Below, in pieces: positions 10,135 to 19,080 of a DNA stretch of 64,000 bases. Below the pieces are notes generated by a model that saw only the letters and a list, made by a program, of their open reading frames with translations, was not told the DNA's origin and did no database searches. How positions within the stretch are numbered: position 1 is the first letter of the stretch; each line of letters opens with the position of its first letter. The stretch lies in contig JAPPMA010000106.1 in assembly GCA_028819295.1 (NCBI GenBank), forward strand, positions 62,001 to 126,000, read 5' to 3'. The position numbers and the translations under genes are program-made. Source of the DNA: a bacterium. Its GTDB lineage: Bacteria; Actinomycetota; Acidimicrobiia; Acidimicrobiales; Bin134.

Positions 10135-10270
10135 CTATGGGTTGACCTACAGCGGGCGATGCGCTCCTCTGCCGCTGTAGTCACCAGATTTACCGGATAC
10201 TCTGCCGATCTCATTTCCTATTCCTTTCCCCTGGTCACAGGATTGTCAACACCCTCTAGCCGAACCGGCG

Positions 10271-12005
10271 CTACCCGAATATCACCGCGTCGTAGCGGTT
10301 GGAGGCTTCGACTGGGCCGGTGAGGCGTAGGTGGAGGGCGGCGGGGCCGGAGGCGTCGGGGACCCGCCAGTGCAGGGTTCCCACCAGAACGCACTCGTCG
10401 CGGCCCACAGTTGCTTCCCAGCTTCAGGCTTGGCTGCCACCGGGCCATTCGAGGGTGGCCTCGGCGTGCAGCCCGACCACTGGCTCGCGGCAGTCGCTCA
10501 CCACGTGGACGCCGATGGATAGCTCGTCGCCGGGGGTCAGCTCGGCGGGTGGCCGGTCGGCCACCACGATCACCGGCTGGCAGGCTTTGGCCATCGCTTC
10601 GTGGGCCGGCTTGGGCCACCGCTGCCAGTCCACAAGCGCAGTGGAGATCGCGGGGCGGGAGTCGGCGAAGAAGTGCTGGCCAAAGCCTGCCAGCCGGGCG
10701 GTACTTGAGCCGTCGCAGGGTTTCGATGTGCCGTCGCACCAGCATGGCCTGATAGGCCCAAGCCGCCTCCTGTCATCCCTCCAGCATGGTGTGGTCGCGG
10801 GGCGGGACGTGGCGGTTCATGGCCGCGGCGTCCAGACCGGGGCTACGGGTCAGGCCGGCCTAGTCCAAGTCGGGCCACGTCTGCGGGCTGAGCAGCGGCA
10901 TCTCCCGGGGCGGCGACTGGGCGCCGAACTGCGACACGAACCGAACCGCTCGGGGCCATCGTGCCGCAAACTGCTCCAAATCCCGCTCTTGGCCCCGCTT
11001 CCAGCCCAGCCACAGATGGGTGTCGGTGTCGTCCAGGCGGGGCAGATGGGGGAGTACCCCCGAATAGGCCACCGCCGGGCGGGTTGTGTCGTGCCGCTCC
11101 AATTCCCGTTTGAGGCTTCTATCCAGCACCGACAGGTTCCAGCTCGGCCGTTGATGGGTGGCAAATTTCCGGGCGATGCCCTGCTGGACCGACGGATCTG
11201 CGCTGTCGCCCAAAGGGTCCACATGGCCGCACCACATGATCACGCTGGGGTGAGCACCCACCGCCCCCACGGCGGCTCGGGCGCAATCGGTGGCCGCATC
11301 CCGGTTGCCGCGGGGAAACGGCCCTACCAGCGGAAGATCCTGCCAGATCAACATGCCGGCCTCGTCGGCGGCGTCGTACAGCGAGGGCGGAGCCACATGG
11401 CCGTACGCCCAAATCAGGTTCAACCCCGCTTCTTTGGCCAGTTCCACGTCGCGTCGCAATCCGGCCTCGTCGATCTCGGCCCACCACGGGGTGGCCGGTC
11501 CGAAGCTGGTGCCCTTCAAGAACATCCGCACGCCGTTGACGGAGAACTGCCAGTTGTCCATCTGCACCGCTCGCAGCCCGGTGCGGACTCGACGCCGGTC
11601 GCTGAGGCCGCCCTGGGTGGTGCCCACCTCCACGGTGACGTCGCAGAGGGGCTGGTCCCCGAGTTCATGGGGCCACCATCGGTGAGGCTCGGGTACCTCC
11701 ACCCGCCACTCCACGTGGTTGAGTCCCGCGGCCAGCACATGGTCACCGGTGTGCTCCACCTTGCCGCTGTCCACGTGATACAGCAGCCCCTCGAATACCA
11801 GCCACCGCCGCTCGCCCCCTGTCGGAGGCTGCTGGCTGAACCGATGGCGATATCGCACCGAGGCGGCATCGGCCAGCTCCGAAACCCGCCCCCAATGACC
11901 CGGCACCTCAACCGGCATCCAGTCGGAGTCGTCATAGGCCAAATCTGGAAAGCCCGATACCGCCCCACCTCCCAGGGCCGCAACCCACTTCCCGCCTAGG
12001 TCCAC
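10271..12005 (-). pseudogene. Decayed GH2 (beta-mannosidase-like) glycoside hydrolase
   Basis: The intact 5' part (12005-10863, 381 codons from GTG) has a GH2 sugar-binding fold start (LGGKWVAAL), an immunoglobulin-like middle and a TIM-barrel part (NLIWAYGHVAPPSLYDAADE, MLIWQDLPLVG, MWCGHVDP). The acid/base motif, normally NEP, reads VDP here. Downstream the same protein continues through three nonsense codons (TAG 10860, TGA 10773, TGA 10424), each where a tryptophan codon fits, and one single-base insertion near 10697. The C-terminal frame ends naturally at 10271 (RYDAVIFG). Recent inactivation is likely. Confidence 0.82.
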
Positions 12006-12036
12006 TCGCTTAATCTATGGGCTAGGTTTCACTTCT

Positions 12037-13446
12037 ATGTCTCAACCCTCCACGCTCGGAGAGCTCAAAGAAGCCGGCTGGCAATCCGTCTCGGTCAAGC
12101 ACGAGATCCGCCGTAACGCGATTACCCGCATTCGAGCTGACGAAAACCTGTTCCCTGGTATCTGGGGCTATGAAGACACCGTCATCCCCCAAATGGAGAC
12201 CGCCCTGCTGGCCGGCCACGACGTGATCTTCCTCGGCGAGCGGGGCCAGGCCAAGACCCGGATGATCCGCCTGGTGCTGGATCTGCTCGATGAGTGGCTG
12301 CCCATCGTGGCCGGCTCCGAGATCAACGACGATCCTTGCAACCCGGTGTCCAAGCACGCCAAAGATTTGATTGCCGCCGAGGGCGACAACACACCGCTGG
12401 CCTGGGTGCATCGCAGCGAGCGCTACGGGGAGAAGCTGGCCACCCCCGACACCTCGATCGCCGACCTGATCGGCGAGGTGGACCCCATCAAGGTGGCCGA
12501 GGGCCGCTACCTGTCCGACGAGCTCACCATCCACTACGGCCTCGTGCCCCGCACCAACCGGGGGGTGTTCGCCATCAACGAATTGCCCGATCTGGCCGAG
12601 CGCATCCAGGTCGGCTTGCTCAACGTGCTGGAGGAACGCGACGTGCAGATCCGAGGCCACAAGATCCGCCTGCCCCTCGACATCCTGCTGTTCGCCTCGG
12701 CCAATCCCGAGGACTACACCAACCGGGGCCGCATCATCACCCCGCTGAAAGACCGCTTCGGGGCCCAGATCCGCACCCACTACCCCACCGACATTGACAT
12801 CGAGATGGAGATCACCGAGCAGGAGGCCACCATGCCCGAGGCCGACATGCCGGTGGTGATGCCCGACTTCATGGGCGAGGTGCTGGTGTATCTCAGCCAG
12901 CTCGCCCGCCAGAGCCCCCACATCAACCAGCGCTCGGGGGTGTCGGTGCGGTTGACCGTGTCGAACTACGAGACGCTGGCCGCGGCGGCCATCCGCCGGG
13001 CGCTGCGAACCGGCGAGGCCACCGCCGTGCCCCGGGTGACCGACCTGGACGCGCTGGCGCCCTCCACCTTGGGGAAGATCGAGATCGAGACCATCGACGA
13101 TGACCGGGACGGCGAGATTGTGGGCAACCTCCGCCGGGAGGCGGTCCGTCAGGCGTTCAAGGACGCGGTCGACCACGATGTGCAGCAGGAAGTGATCGAA
13201 GCCTTCGAGGAGGGCCGGGTGGTCAACGCCGGTGATGACATCTCCTCATCCGACTATGCCGCCCTCGTGGACGAAGTGCCCGCGTTCGCCGGTGCGCTGG
13301 CCGCGCTCGGCTATGAGCCCGGCGATCTGGAGAACCCCGCGCTGGTGGCCAGCGGCGTCGAGTTCGTGTTGGAAGGACTCCACCTCTCCAAGCGCCTCAA
13401 CAAGGAGTCGCTGGCCGGCGCGGCCGTTTACCGGGGAAGAAGCTGA
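12037..13446 (+). CDS. MoxR-type AAA+ ATPase (magnesium-chelatase subunit I-like)
   Basis: 469 residues. The P-loop reads GERGQAKTR (about 68-76), Walker B-like FAINELPDL and a sensor region FASANPEDYTNRGR follow, and the C-terminal lid and helical part are present. These proteins act as ring ATPases that remodel or insert a cofactor into a target, normally with a VWA-domain partner. The partner is almost certainly the VWA protein at 14731, on the same strand but separated by an opposing GH1-like gene. It diverges from the decayed GH2 gene with only 31 bp between the starts. The client protein is unknown. Confidence 0.88.
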   Translation: MSQPSTLGELKEAGWQSVSVKHEIRRNAITRIRADENLFPGIWGYEDTVIPQMETALLAGHDVIFLGERGQAKTRMIRLVLDLLDEWLPIVAGSEINDDPCNPVSKHAKDLIAAEGDNTPLAWVHRSERYGEKLATPDTSIADLIGEVDPIKVAEGRYLSDELTIHYGLVPRTNRGVFAINELPDLAERIQVGLLNVLEERDVQIRGHKIRLPLDILLFASANPEDYTNRGRIITPLKDRFGAQIRTHYPTDIDIEMEITEQEATMPEADMPVVMPDFMGEVLVYLSQLARQSPHINQRSGVSVRLTVSNYETLAAAAIRRALRTGEATAVPRVTDLDALAPSTLGKIEIETIDDDRDGEIVGNLRREAVRQAFKDAVDHDVQQEVIEAFEEGRVVNAGDDISSSDYAALVDEVPAFAGALAALGYEPGDLENPALVASGVEFVLEGLHLSKRLNKESLAGAAVYRGRS

Positions 13447-14696
13447 TCCGGCTCGATTCCCCGGATGCGATCCCGAAGGGTGAAGGCGGCGTCTTTGGGG
13501 TTTCGGCCCCGGTCGAACAAGCCCCGAGCGGTTGACCCTCCCAGGTGCCACCGGTACCCGTCTATGGCGGTGTCGGCGAAGAATCCCGCAACGTTGATGC
13601 CGTCAGACTTGGCCGCCTCCACCTGATCCAGCGTCTGTCCCAGGAGTTGGTCGCGCCACGCCTCGTCGGTGGTGGAGACGCCGTTGCCCGCCACCACCAG
13701 CGGCACATCCCCCAGCATGTCGGCCAGGCGGGCCAGCGCCCGGCCCAGTTCCTCGGGTTCGGGGGCCAGGCCCGAGTCGTCGCACCGGGCGGCGGGCGGA
13801 TGCGGGCCCAGGTGGCCGTGGCGATCAACCGAGACCGGGGTGTCGAAGCACATGCCCACCACGTCGAGGGCGCCGCGGAACTCCTCGCGGGCCACGATCG
13901 GGCGGTCGGGCACGGAGATTTCCCCGTCGGTGAGCGCAGCGACCCAACTCTGCCACAGCAGGCGGTCCCACCACCCCTGCCAGGCGAGGGTGTCGGCTCG
14001 CTGGTCGGCGGCGAACACGGTGTGCAGGCCGAACACCCCCATGATGGGCAGCCGTCCGCTCCGGAGCAGGCGGCAGGCCTCGAACATGGCCTCCAGCCCG
14101 TGCTGGGCTGCTTCCACGCCGTCGGCAGCACTTCGGCGACCAGGAGGGCGCTGGGCCAAGATGCGGCTCCGCACCGCCCAGCCCACCGGATCTTCCACCG
14201 GCACCCATCCGGCCACCCGGTCGGAGAACCACTCGCCGCACCGGTCCACCCAGCGGGCCCACCACAATGTGCGCCCCCGGCGGGTGCTCCAGCCGCCCTC
14301 ATCGTCGGCGAACCACCCGGGCAGTGTGGTGTTCTGGAGCACCAGCCAGGTTTGAAGCCCGGAGTCCCGGGCCGCAGCCAGCACATCCAGATACCGGTCC
14401 ACGGCGTCGTGGTCCAGCTTGCCGGGCTCTGGCTCGACCCGGGCCCACTCCACTGGCAGCCGGGCATGGGTGAACCCCCACTCGGCCAGCATCTGGAGGT
14501 CGGCACGGAAGTCGATGCCGAAGCCACAGCCCTCGCCCGATCGGGAGGCCCGGCCCTCCCGCTCCCACACCGACCAGTCGGCCGCGGCCGCCACCCCTTC
14601 CAGCGCCACTGAATCCGAGGTCCAACCCCACCCAAAGTGGTCCTGTCTGCTGGCCGCGGGCTCTTCGCGGCCCGAACCGCTCCTGATGTCAGCCAT
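13428..14696 (-). CDS. GH1-like protein lacking the catalytic nucleophile
   Basis: 422 residues with the GH1 beta-glucosidase layout: FGWGWTSDSVALEG at the start, DLQMLAEWGFTHARLPVEWA, then PVEDP where active enzymes have a T-x-NEP acid/base motif, and an ending like VAGFFADTAIDGYRW. The nucleophile motif (normally I/V-TENG) reads VAGNG at about residue 328, so the glutamate is replaced. The protein is open and full length, so it is probably a non-hydrolytic relative such as a binding or regulatory protein, not debris. It converges with the MoxR gene (19-bp overlap). Confidence 0.75.
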   Translation of the reverse strand: MADIRSGSGREEPAASRQDHFGWGWTSDSVALEGVAAAADWSVWEREGRASRSGEGCGFGIDFRADLQMLAEWGFTHARLPVEWARVEPEPGKLDHDAVDRYLDVLAAARDSGLQTWLVLQNTTLPGWFADDEGGWSTRRGRTLWWARWVDRCGEWFSDRVAGWVPVEDPVGWAVRSRILAQRPPGRRSAADGVEAAQHGLEAMFEACRLLRSGRLPIMGVFGLHTVFAADQRADTLAWQGWWDRLLWQSWVAALTDGEISVPDRPIVAREEFRGALDVVGMCFDTPVSVDRHGHLGPHPPAARCDDSGLAPEPEELGRALARLADMLGDVPLVVAGNGVSTTDEAWRDQLLGQTLDQVEAAKSDGINVAGFFADTAIDGYRWHLGGSTARGLFDRGRNPKDAAFTLRDRIRGIEPDQLLPR

Positions 14697-14730
14697 CGCG
14701 TTCAGGATATTGACCGTGTAGGTTGGCGGG

Positions 14731-16830
14731 ATGCTTCGGAGGTGGCGAAGGGCCCGCCGTCATTCCGCTCACCGGGTGGCCTACTCCCGTTGGGACGGCA
14801 CCCAGACCGGGTTCGATTTCAACTCATCCGACTTGTTCGCCCAGATGAACGACGACCTCCTCTATCACGGCGACGTGAATGCCGCCCTGCGGCGGCTCCT
14901 CCAGCAGGGCTTCGACGCCGACGGCCAGCGGGTGCAGGGCTTGCGGGAGATGCTGGAACAGCTCCGCCAACGCCGCCAGGAGCGGTTGGAGCAGCACGAC
15001 CTCGGCGGGATGTACGACGACATCGCCCAGGAACTGCGCGACGTGATCGACATGGAGCGCGATGCCCTCGACGATCTGGCCACCTCCGCGGCCGAATCGG
15101 GCGATGAGCGCCGGGCGGCCATCACCACCGAAACGGTGGACCAGCGCCGGTTCCAACTCGACATGCTGCCCCCCGATCTGGCCGGCCAGATCAAGGAGCT
15201 GGAGAACTACCAGTTCACCTCCTCGGAGGCCCAGCAGCGGTTCGACGAGCTGGTGGAGCAGCTCCGCCAGCAGCTCATGCAGAACTACGTCAACCAGATG
15301 ACCGACGGCATGAACAACCTCTCGCCCGAGGACCTGGCCCGGGCCAAGGACATGATGGCCGAGCTGAACAGCCTTTTGGAGAAGCGCCAGATGGCCGATG
15401 ACCAGCTTCCCGCCGACGTTTCCGATACGGCCGAGCGCAACCGGACGCTGGACGAGCGCCTCCAGTCCGACTTCGACAGCTTCATGGAGCGATTCGGCGA
15501 TTTCTTCCCCGAGAACCCCCGGACGCTGAGCGAGTTGTTGGAGGTGATGGCCCGGCGCATGGCGGCCATGTCGGCCATGATGGCGTCGATGACGCCCGAG
15601 CAGCGGGCGCAGCTCCAGGGCTTGGCCGAGCAGCTCTTGGCGGACATGGACCTGCGCTGGCAGGTGGACCAGCTTTCCCAGAACCTCCAGGCCATGTTCC
15701 CCGATGCCGGCTGGGACCGCTCGTACGACTTCAGCGGGGCCGATCCGCTGGATTTCGCATCAGCGGCCCAGCTGATGCAGGAGCTGGGCGACCTTGACCA
15801 GCTCGACAACCTGCTGCGGTCGGCCAACAACCCGGGCGCGCTGGCCGAAGTGGACATCGACCGGGCCCGGGAGCTGCTGGGCGACGAAGCCGCCCAGAGC
15901 CTGGAGCAGATGGCCGATCTGGCCAAGCTCCTGGAAGAGGCCGGGCTGATCGAGAACCGGGAAGGCCGATTGGGGCTCACCCCTCGGGCCATCCGCCGAA
16001 TCGGCCAGAACGCCCTCTCCGACCTGTTCAAGAAGCTCCAGCAAGACCGGGTGGGCCAGCACGCCCTGGAGATGTTCGGCGGGGGCCACGAACGTGAGTA
16101 CCACACCAAGCCCTATGAGTTCGGCGACCCCTTCAATCTCGACATCGAGCGGACCATCCGCAACGCCATCCAGCGCACCGGGGGCGGAACCCCGGTGGAG
16201 CTGTCGCCAGAGGACTTCGAGGTGGAGCGCACGGAGAACATCGTGCGCTCGGCCACTGTGCTGATGCTCGACCTGTCGCTGTCGATGCCCATGAGAGACA
16301 ACTTCCTCCCGGCCAAGAAGGTGGCCATGGCCCTCCACTCCCTCATCAGCTCGCAATACCCCCGCGATTTCCTGGGCATCGTGGGCTTCAGCGAGGTGGC
16401 CCGGGAGGTGAAGCCCGAGCAGTTGCCCGAAGTGTCGTGGGACTTCGTGTACGGCACCAACATGCAGCACGGTTTCATGCTGGCCCGCCAGATGCTGGCC
16501 CGACACAGCGGCACCAAGCAGATCATCATGGTGACAGACGGGGAGCCCACCGCCCATGTGGAAGAGGACGGCAGGCCCTTCTTCTCCTACCCTCCGGCCC
16601 GGGCGACGGTGGACAAGACCCTGGAGCAGGTGATGCGGGCCACTCGGGAGGGCATCCGCATCAACACGTTCATGCTGGACGCCACCTCCTATCTCACCAA
16701 CTTCATCGAGCAGATCTCCAAGATGAACGGGGGCCGGGCCTTCTTCACCACCCCGGAGACGCTGGGCGACTACGTGCTGGTGGACTTCGTGGAGCACAAG
16801 CGAAAGCTGCTGGGTGCTCGCCGCCGCTGA
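14731..16830 (+). CDS. VWA-domain protein, partner of the MoxR ATPase
   Basis: 699 residues. A long acidic, glutamine-rich helical region (about 30-420, with coiled-coil character such as LEQLRQRRQERLEQ) is followed by a von Willebrand A domain. The metal-binding motif DLSLS is at about 513-517 and the later threonine/aspartate elements (GTNMQHG, MVTDGEPT) are present. Such proteins cooperate with MoxR/ChlI-like ATPases in cofactor or metal insertion or protein maturation. Homologues I recall begin near 'YSRWDGTQ', so a GTG at 14775 is a possible alternative start. No signal peptide; cytoplasmic. Confidence 0.87.
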   Translation: MLRRWRRARRHSAHRVAYSRWDGTQTGFDFNSSDLFAQMNDDLLYHGDVNAALRRLLQQGFDADGQRVQGLREMLEQLRQRRQERLEQHDLGGMYDDIAQELRDVIDMERDALDDLATSAAESGDERRAAITTETVDQRRFQLDMLPPDLAGQIKELENYQFTSSEAQQRFDELVEQLRQQLMQNYVNQMTDGMNNLSPEDLARAKDMMAELNSLLEKRQMADDQLPADVSDTAERNRTLDERLQSDFDSFMERFGDFFPENPRTLSELLEVMARRMAAMSAMMASMTPEQRAQLQGLAEQLLADMDLRWQVDQLSQNLQAMFPDAGWDRSYDFSGADPLDFASAAQLMQELGDLDQLDNLLRSANNPGALAEVDIDRARELLGDEAAQSLEQMADLAKLLEEAGLIENREGRLGLTPRAIRRIGQNALSDLFKKLQQDRVGQHALEMFGGGHEREYHTKPYEFGDPFNLDIERTIRNAIQRTGGGTPVELSPEDFEVERTENIVRSATVLMLDLSLSMPMRDNFLPAKKVAMALHSLISSQYPRDFLGIVGFSEVAREVKPEQLPEVSWDFVYGTNMQHGFMLARQMLARHSGTKQIIMVTDGEPTAHVEEDGRPFFSYPPARATVDKTLEQVMRATREGIRINTFMLDATSYLTNFIEQISKMNGGRAFFTTPETLGDYVLVDFVEHKRKLLGARRR

Positions 16831-16947
16831 GATCGCTCCCAACCGGAAAAGATTCCTCTTGCATTGGTGGCCGATACCTGACAGAGTTACGTTGTTGAAA
16901 TTACAAGCGAGTCGTTTCCGCGACTAGGGCAATCCGGGAGGGGAGCT

Positions 16948-17265
16948 ATGAGACTGGTGGAGACAGCTACAAAGCAATCAGGGGCAGACGATGATGGTCG
17001 GGCTTGGCAAGCGCTGGCCAACTGTCTGGGGGTTGATCCCGATCTGTTCTTCCCGGAGCGGGGGGCATCCACCCGGGAAGCCAAGGAGGTTTGCCGGGCC
17101 TGCGTGGTGCGCGATGAGTGCTTGGAGTATGCCATCGTGAACGGCGAGAAGTTCGGCATCTGGGGCGGCATGAGCGAGCGGGAGCGGCGCCGGGTCCGCC
17201 GGGCTCGGGGACTCACCCGAGTGCGGGAGCCGGTGACCGCGGTGGCCGACAGCTCGGGCGCTTGA
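16948..17265 (+). CDS. WhiB-family iron-sulfur transcription factor
   Basis: 105 residues. The four cluster cysteines C26, C49, C52 and C58 have the family spacing (22, 2 and 5 residues between them). They are followed by GIWGGMSERERR and a basic tail for DNA or sigma-factor contact. WhiB proteins bind a [4Fe-4S] cluster, sense redox or NO, and regulate division, stress or drug genes in actinomycetes. A good ribosome site (GGGAGGGGAGCT) precedes the ATG. Which WhiB class it belongs to cannot be fixed by eye. Confidence 0.95.
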   Translation: MRLVETATKQSGADDDGRAWQALANCLGVDPDLFFPERGASTREAKEVCRACVVRDECLEYAIVNGEKFGIWGGMSERERRRVRRARGLTRVREPVTAVADSSGA

Positions 17266-17313
17266 ACAGCGTCCGCTGGCGCAGACCGCACAGTTTCGGG
17301 GTAGCCTGAGCCC

Positions 17314-17493
17314 ATGAATCTCGGCCCAACGGAGTTGGTCATCGTCTTGGTCATCCTGCTGGTGCTGTTCGGCGGGGCCAAACTCCCCAAACTTGCCCGC
17401 TCTCTGGGCCGAGCCCAAAAGGAGTTCAAGGAGGGCGTGTCCGAGGGCTCGAAAGCTGAAGAGGCAACCGACGAGAAGCCCAAGGACGCATAG
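17314..17493 (+). CDS. tatA: Twin-arginine translocase subunit TatA
   Basis: 59 residues. A single N-terminal membrane helix (ELVIVLVILLVLFGGAKLP) is followed by the amphipathic helix KLARSLGRAQKEFKEG and a charged tail ending EEATDEKPKDA, the full TatA architecture. TatA polymerises to form the pore for folded Tat substrates. No tatB or tatC lies nearby. It sits 48 bp after the whiB gene and 12 bp before the next gene. Confidence 0.92.
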   Translation: MNLGPTELVIVLVILLVLFGGAKLPKLARSLGRAQKEFKEGVSEGSKAEEATDEKPKDA

Positions 17494-17505
17494 AATCACA
17501 ATCCG

Positions 17506-18348
17506 ATGTCTGCGACTTCGCCCTCTGAAGAGCTGGTCATGTCGCTGGCCACGTTGTGTGCCAATCCCTTCGAATTGACTCTTGACCAGTTGGAGTCGTC
17601 TCTGGTTGCGACCGCTGACGCGGGCTGCACCGGTATCAGCGTCTGGCCGTTCACGCTGGGAATGGCCGGTGTCGACGCAGCCTGGCTGGTCGACCGCCTC
17701 GAAGAGCTTCAGCTTTCCCACCCGGTGACCGAAGCAGCCTTCGGCTGGCTGAACCCCGACCGCGACGCCGCCGCAGCGGAGATAGCCGGTCTGGGCGAAT
17801 TCGCCAACGCCGTGGGCAGCAAGGAGTTGGTGGCCGTCACCATGGAATCGACGTTGCCGCCCATGGACGATGTTGCGGCTCGCTTCTCCAACCTGTGCCA
17901 AGCTGCCGCAGACGCCGGGTTGCAGGTCAGCGTGGAGTTCCTGCCTTGGACCGGCATCCCCGATTTGGCCACCGCTTGGGAGGTCGTCGAGCGCGCCGAT
18001 TGCGCCAACGTCGGCATCATGGTCGACATGTGGCACTGGTTGCGCCAGCCTGGTGGCCCCAGCCCGGATCTGCTGCGCCAGATCCCCTCGGAAATGCTCC
18101 GGGTGGTTCAGCTCTGCGATGCCCCAGACGAGCTTCCCAGCGACATGGACATGGCCACCGAGACCATGACCGCCCGGCTTCTTCCCGGCGACGGGGCGGT
18201 GGATTTCGCCGAGGTGCTGGGCATCCTCGCCGACTCAGGCGCCACCCCGATTTGGTTTCCCGAGGTGTTCAGCAGCACCCTGGCGGCGGCTGGCCCACAG
18301 GCCATGGCGCACCAAGTTGTGGCTGCAACCCGATCCGTTCTGCGATAA
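17506..18348 (+). CDS. TIM-barrel sugar isomerase/epimerase-like protein
   Basis: 280 residues with the repeating strand-helix pattern of xylose-isomerase-like (AP endonuclease 2-like) barrels. Likely metal ligands appear in SVEFLPW, MVDMWHW, QLCDAP and FPEVFSS, in the order seen in sugar-phosphate isomerases/epimerases. Substrate unknown. A second ATG at codon 12 (17539) is a possible start since no clear ribosome site precedes the first. It is probably co-transcribed with tatA. Confidence 0.75.
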   Translation: MSATSPSEELVMSLATLCANPFELTLDQLESSLVATADAGCTGISVWPFTLGMAGVDAAWLVDRLEELQLSHPVTEAAFGWLNPDRDAAAAEIAGLGEFANAVGSKELVAVTMESTLPPMDDVAARFSNLCQAAADAGLQVSVEFLPWTGIPDLATAWEVVERADCANVGIMVDMWHWLRQPGGPSPDLLRQIPSEMLRVVQLCDAPDELPSDMDMATETMTARLLPGDGAVDFAEVLGILADSGATPIWFPEVFSSTLAAAGPQAMAHQVVAATRSVLR

Positions 18349-18357
18349 GGGTGCTTC

Positions 18358-18582
18358 TCAAGCGGCAGCCTTGCGAAGCAGGCGCTTGCGCTCGCGTTCG
18401 GATCTGCCGCCCCACACGCCGTGTTTGATGCGGTTGCACAGGGCGTAGGCCAGGCACGCTTCCTGCACATCGCACTCCTGACAGATCTTTCGGGCTCGCT
18501 CCACCCCCAGGCCGCTGCTGGGGAAGAAGATCTTGGGTGACTTTCCAACGCACTTGCCGTGAGCCATCCAACTCTCGTTCAT
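18358..18582 (-). CDS. Second WhiB-family regulator
   Basis: 74 residues, with C11, C34, C37 and C43 in the same spacing as the first WhiB, then GVWGGRSERERKRLL. The frame is open further upstream, but the ATG at 18582 has GGAGG five bases ahead (GGAGGTCCC) and gives the expected WhiB N-terminus. It faces the TIM-barrel gene with 9 bp between the stops. Two whiB genes within 1.7 kb suggests a local duplication or a regulatory cluster. Confidence 0.9.
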   Translation of the reverse strand: MNESWMAHGKCVGKSPKIFFPSSGLGVERARKICQECDVQEACLAYALCNRIKHGVWGGRSERERKRLLRKAAA

Positions 18583-18768
18583 GGGACCTCCATCGGGTAC
18601 ATGCCCCCGCATGTAAGACGCCCCACCTCTGCCGATAGTTCCCCCGCTCAAGGGGAACCAAAGAGCTTTCGGCCGCCCGCCGCTCATCATAGCCATGTGA
18701 TCCGCATTCGGGATATCGCGGCGTTGCGGTTAGAATGCCGCGGCCCCATTTCCTACAGGAGCAACGCG

Positions 18769-19062
18769 ATGACTGACACCATAGACGCCCTGCCTGAGCC
18801 GCCAGTCGGGCATGTCAAGGTGGTTTATCTGGGTCCAGTGGCGCCCCATTGGGATTTCATGTCCGATTTCGGCGATCCGGGTCATGTCGAGCAATTCAAG
18901 GTCCGGGCCGAAGCCCGCCTGTTGCTGCTCCCTCCCCACGATCCGCAGTTTCGGCGGAACCGCGAGAGGGTCAATCGCGATGCCGAGCGAGAAAATCTGC
19001 TCATCGACTGGGACTTGGGATATGACGAGGAGGAAGAGGAGAGCGAGACCGGCGGGGGGTAG
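18769..19062 (+). CDS. Conserved-looking small protein before ppk1
   Basis: 97 residues from an ATG preceded by AGGAG. The N-terminal half is hydrophobic and mixed (VKVVYLGPVAPHWDFMSDFG) and the end is very acidic (DWDLGYDEEEEESETGGG). No cysteines, membrane segment or known motif. It ends 18 bp before ppk1 on the same strand and is probably co-transcribed with it. I do not recognise the family. Confidence 0.7.
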   Translation: MTDTIDALPEPPVGHVKVVYLGPVAPHWDFMSDFGDPGHVEQFKVRAEARLLLLPPHDPQFRRNRERVNRDAERENLLIDWDLGYDEEEEESETGGG

Positions 19063-19080
19063 GCGCGAAGGCGGCACGAC

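Larger units (their letters stand above)
5657..10255. mobile_element. Composite mobile segment flanked by CTAG, carrying a restriction-modification system
   Basis: The left end reads GGGCTGTTGACTAAC and the right end, read inward, AGGGTGTTGACAATC (11 of 15 bases match). CTAG lies directly outside both ends (5653-5656 and 10256-10259), the type of target duplication seen for IS5-family elements. Inside are a hairpin-rich leader, an IS1595-family transposase, a small membrane protein, a methyltransferase, a restriction enzyme and an IS5-type transposase remnant. A second candidate right end, GTCAACAGGCC at 10124-10134, closely matches the left end. The simplest reading is an IS1595-type unit nested in an IS5-type element; the inner unit's own ends were not located. 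Confidence 0.55.

Noticed and set aside
12022-13176. 384-codon minus-strand frame over the MoxR gene
   Set aside because: No start signal and no recognisable domain; the MoxR frame is convincing.
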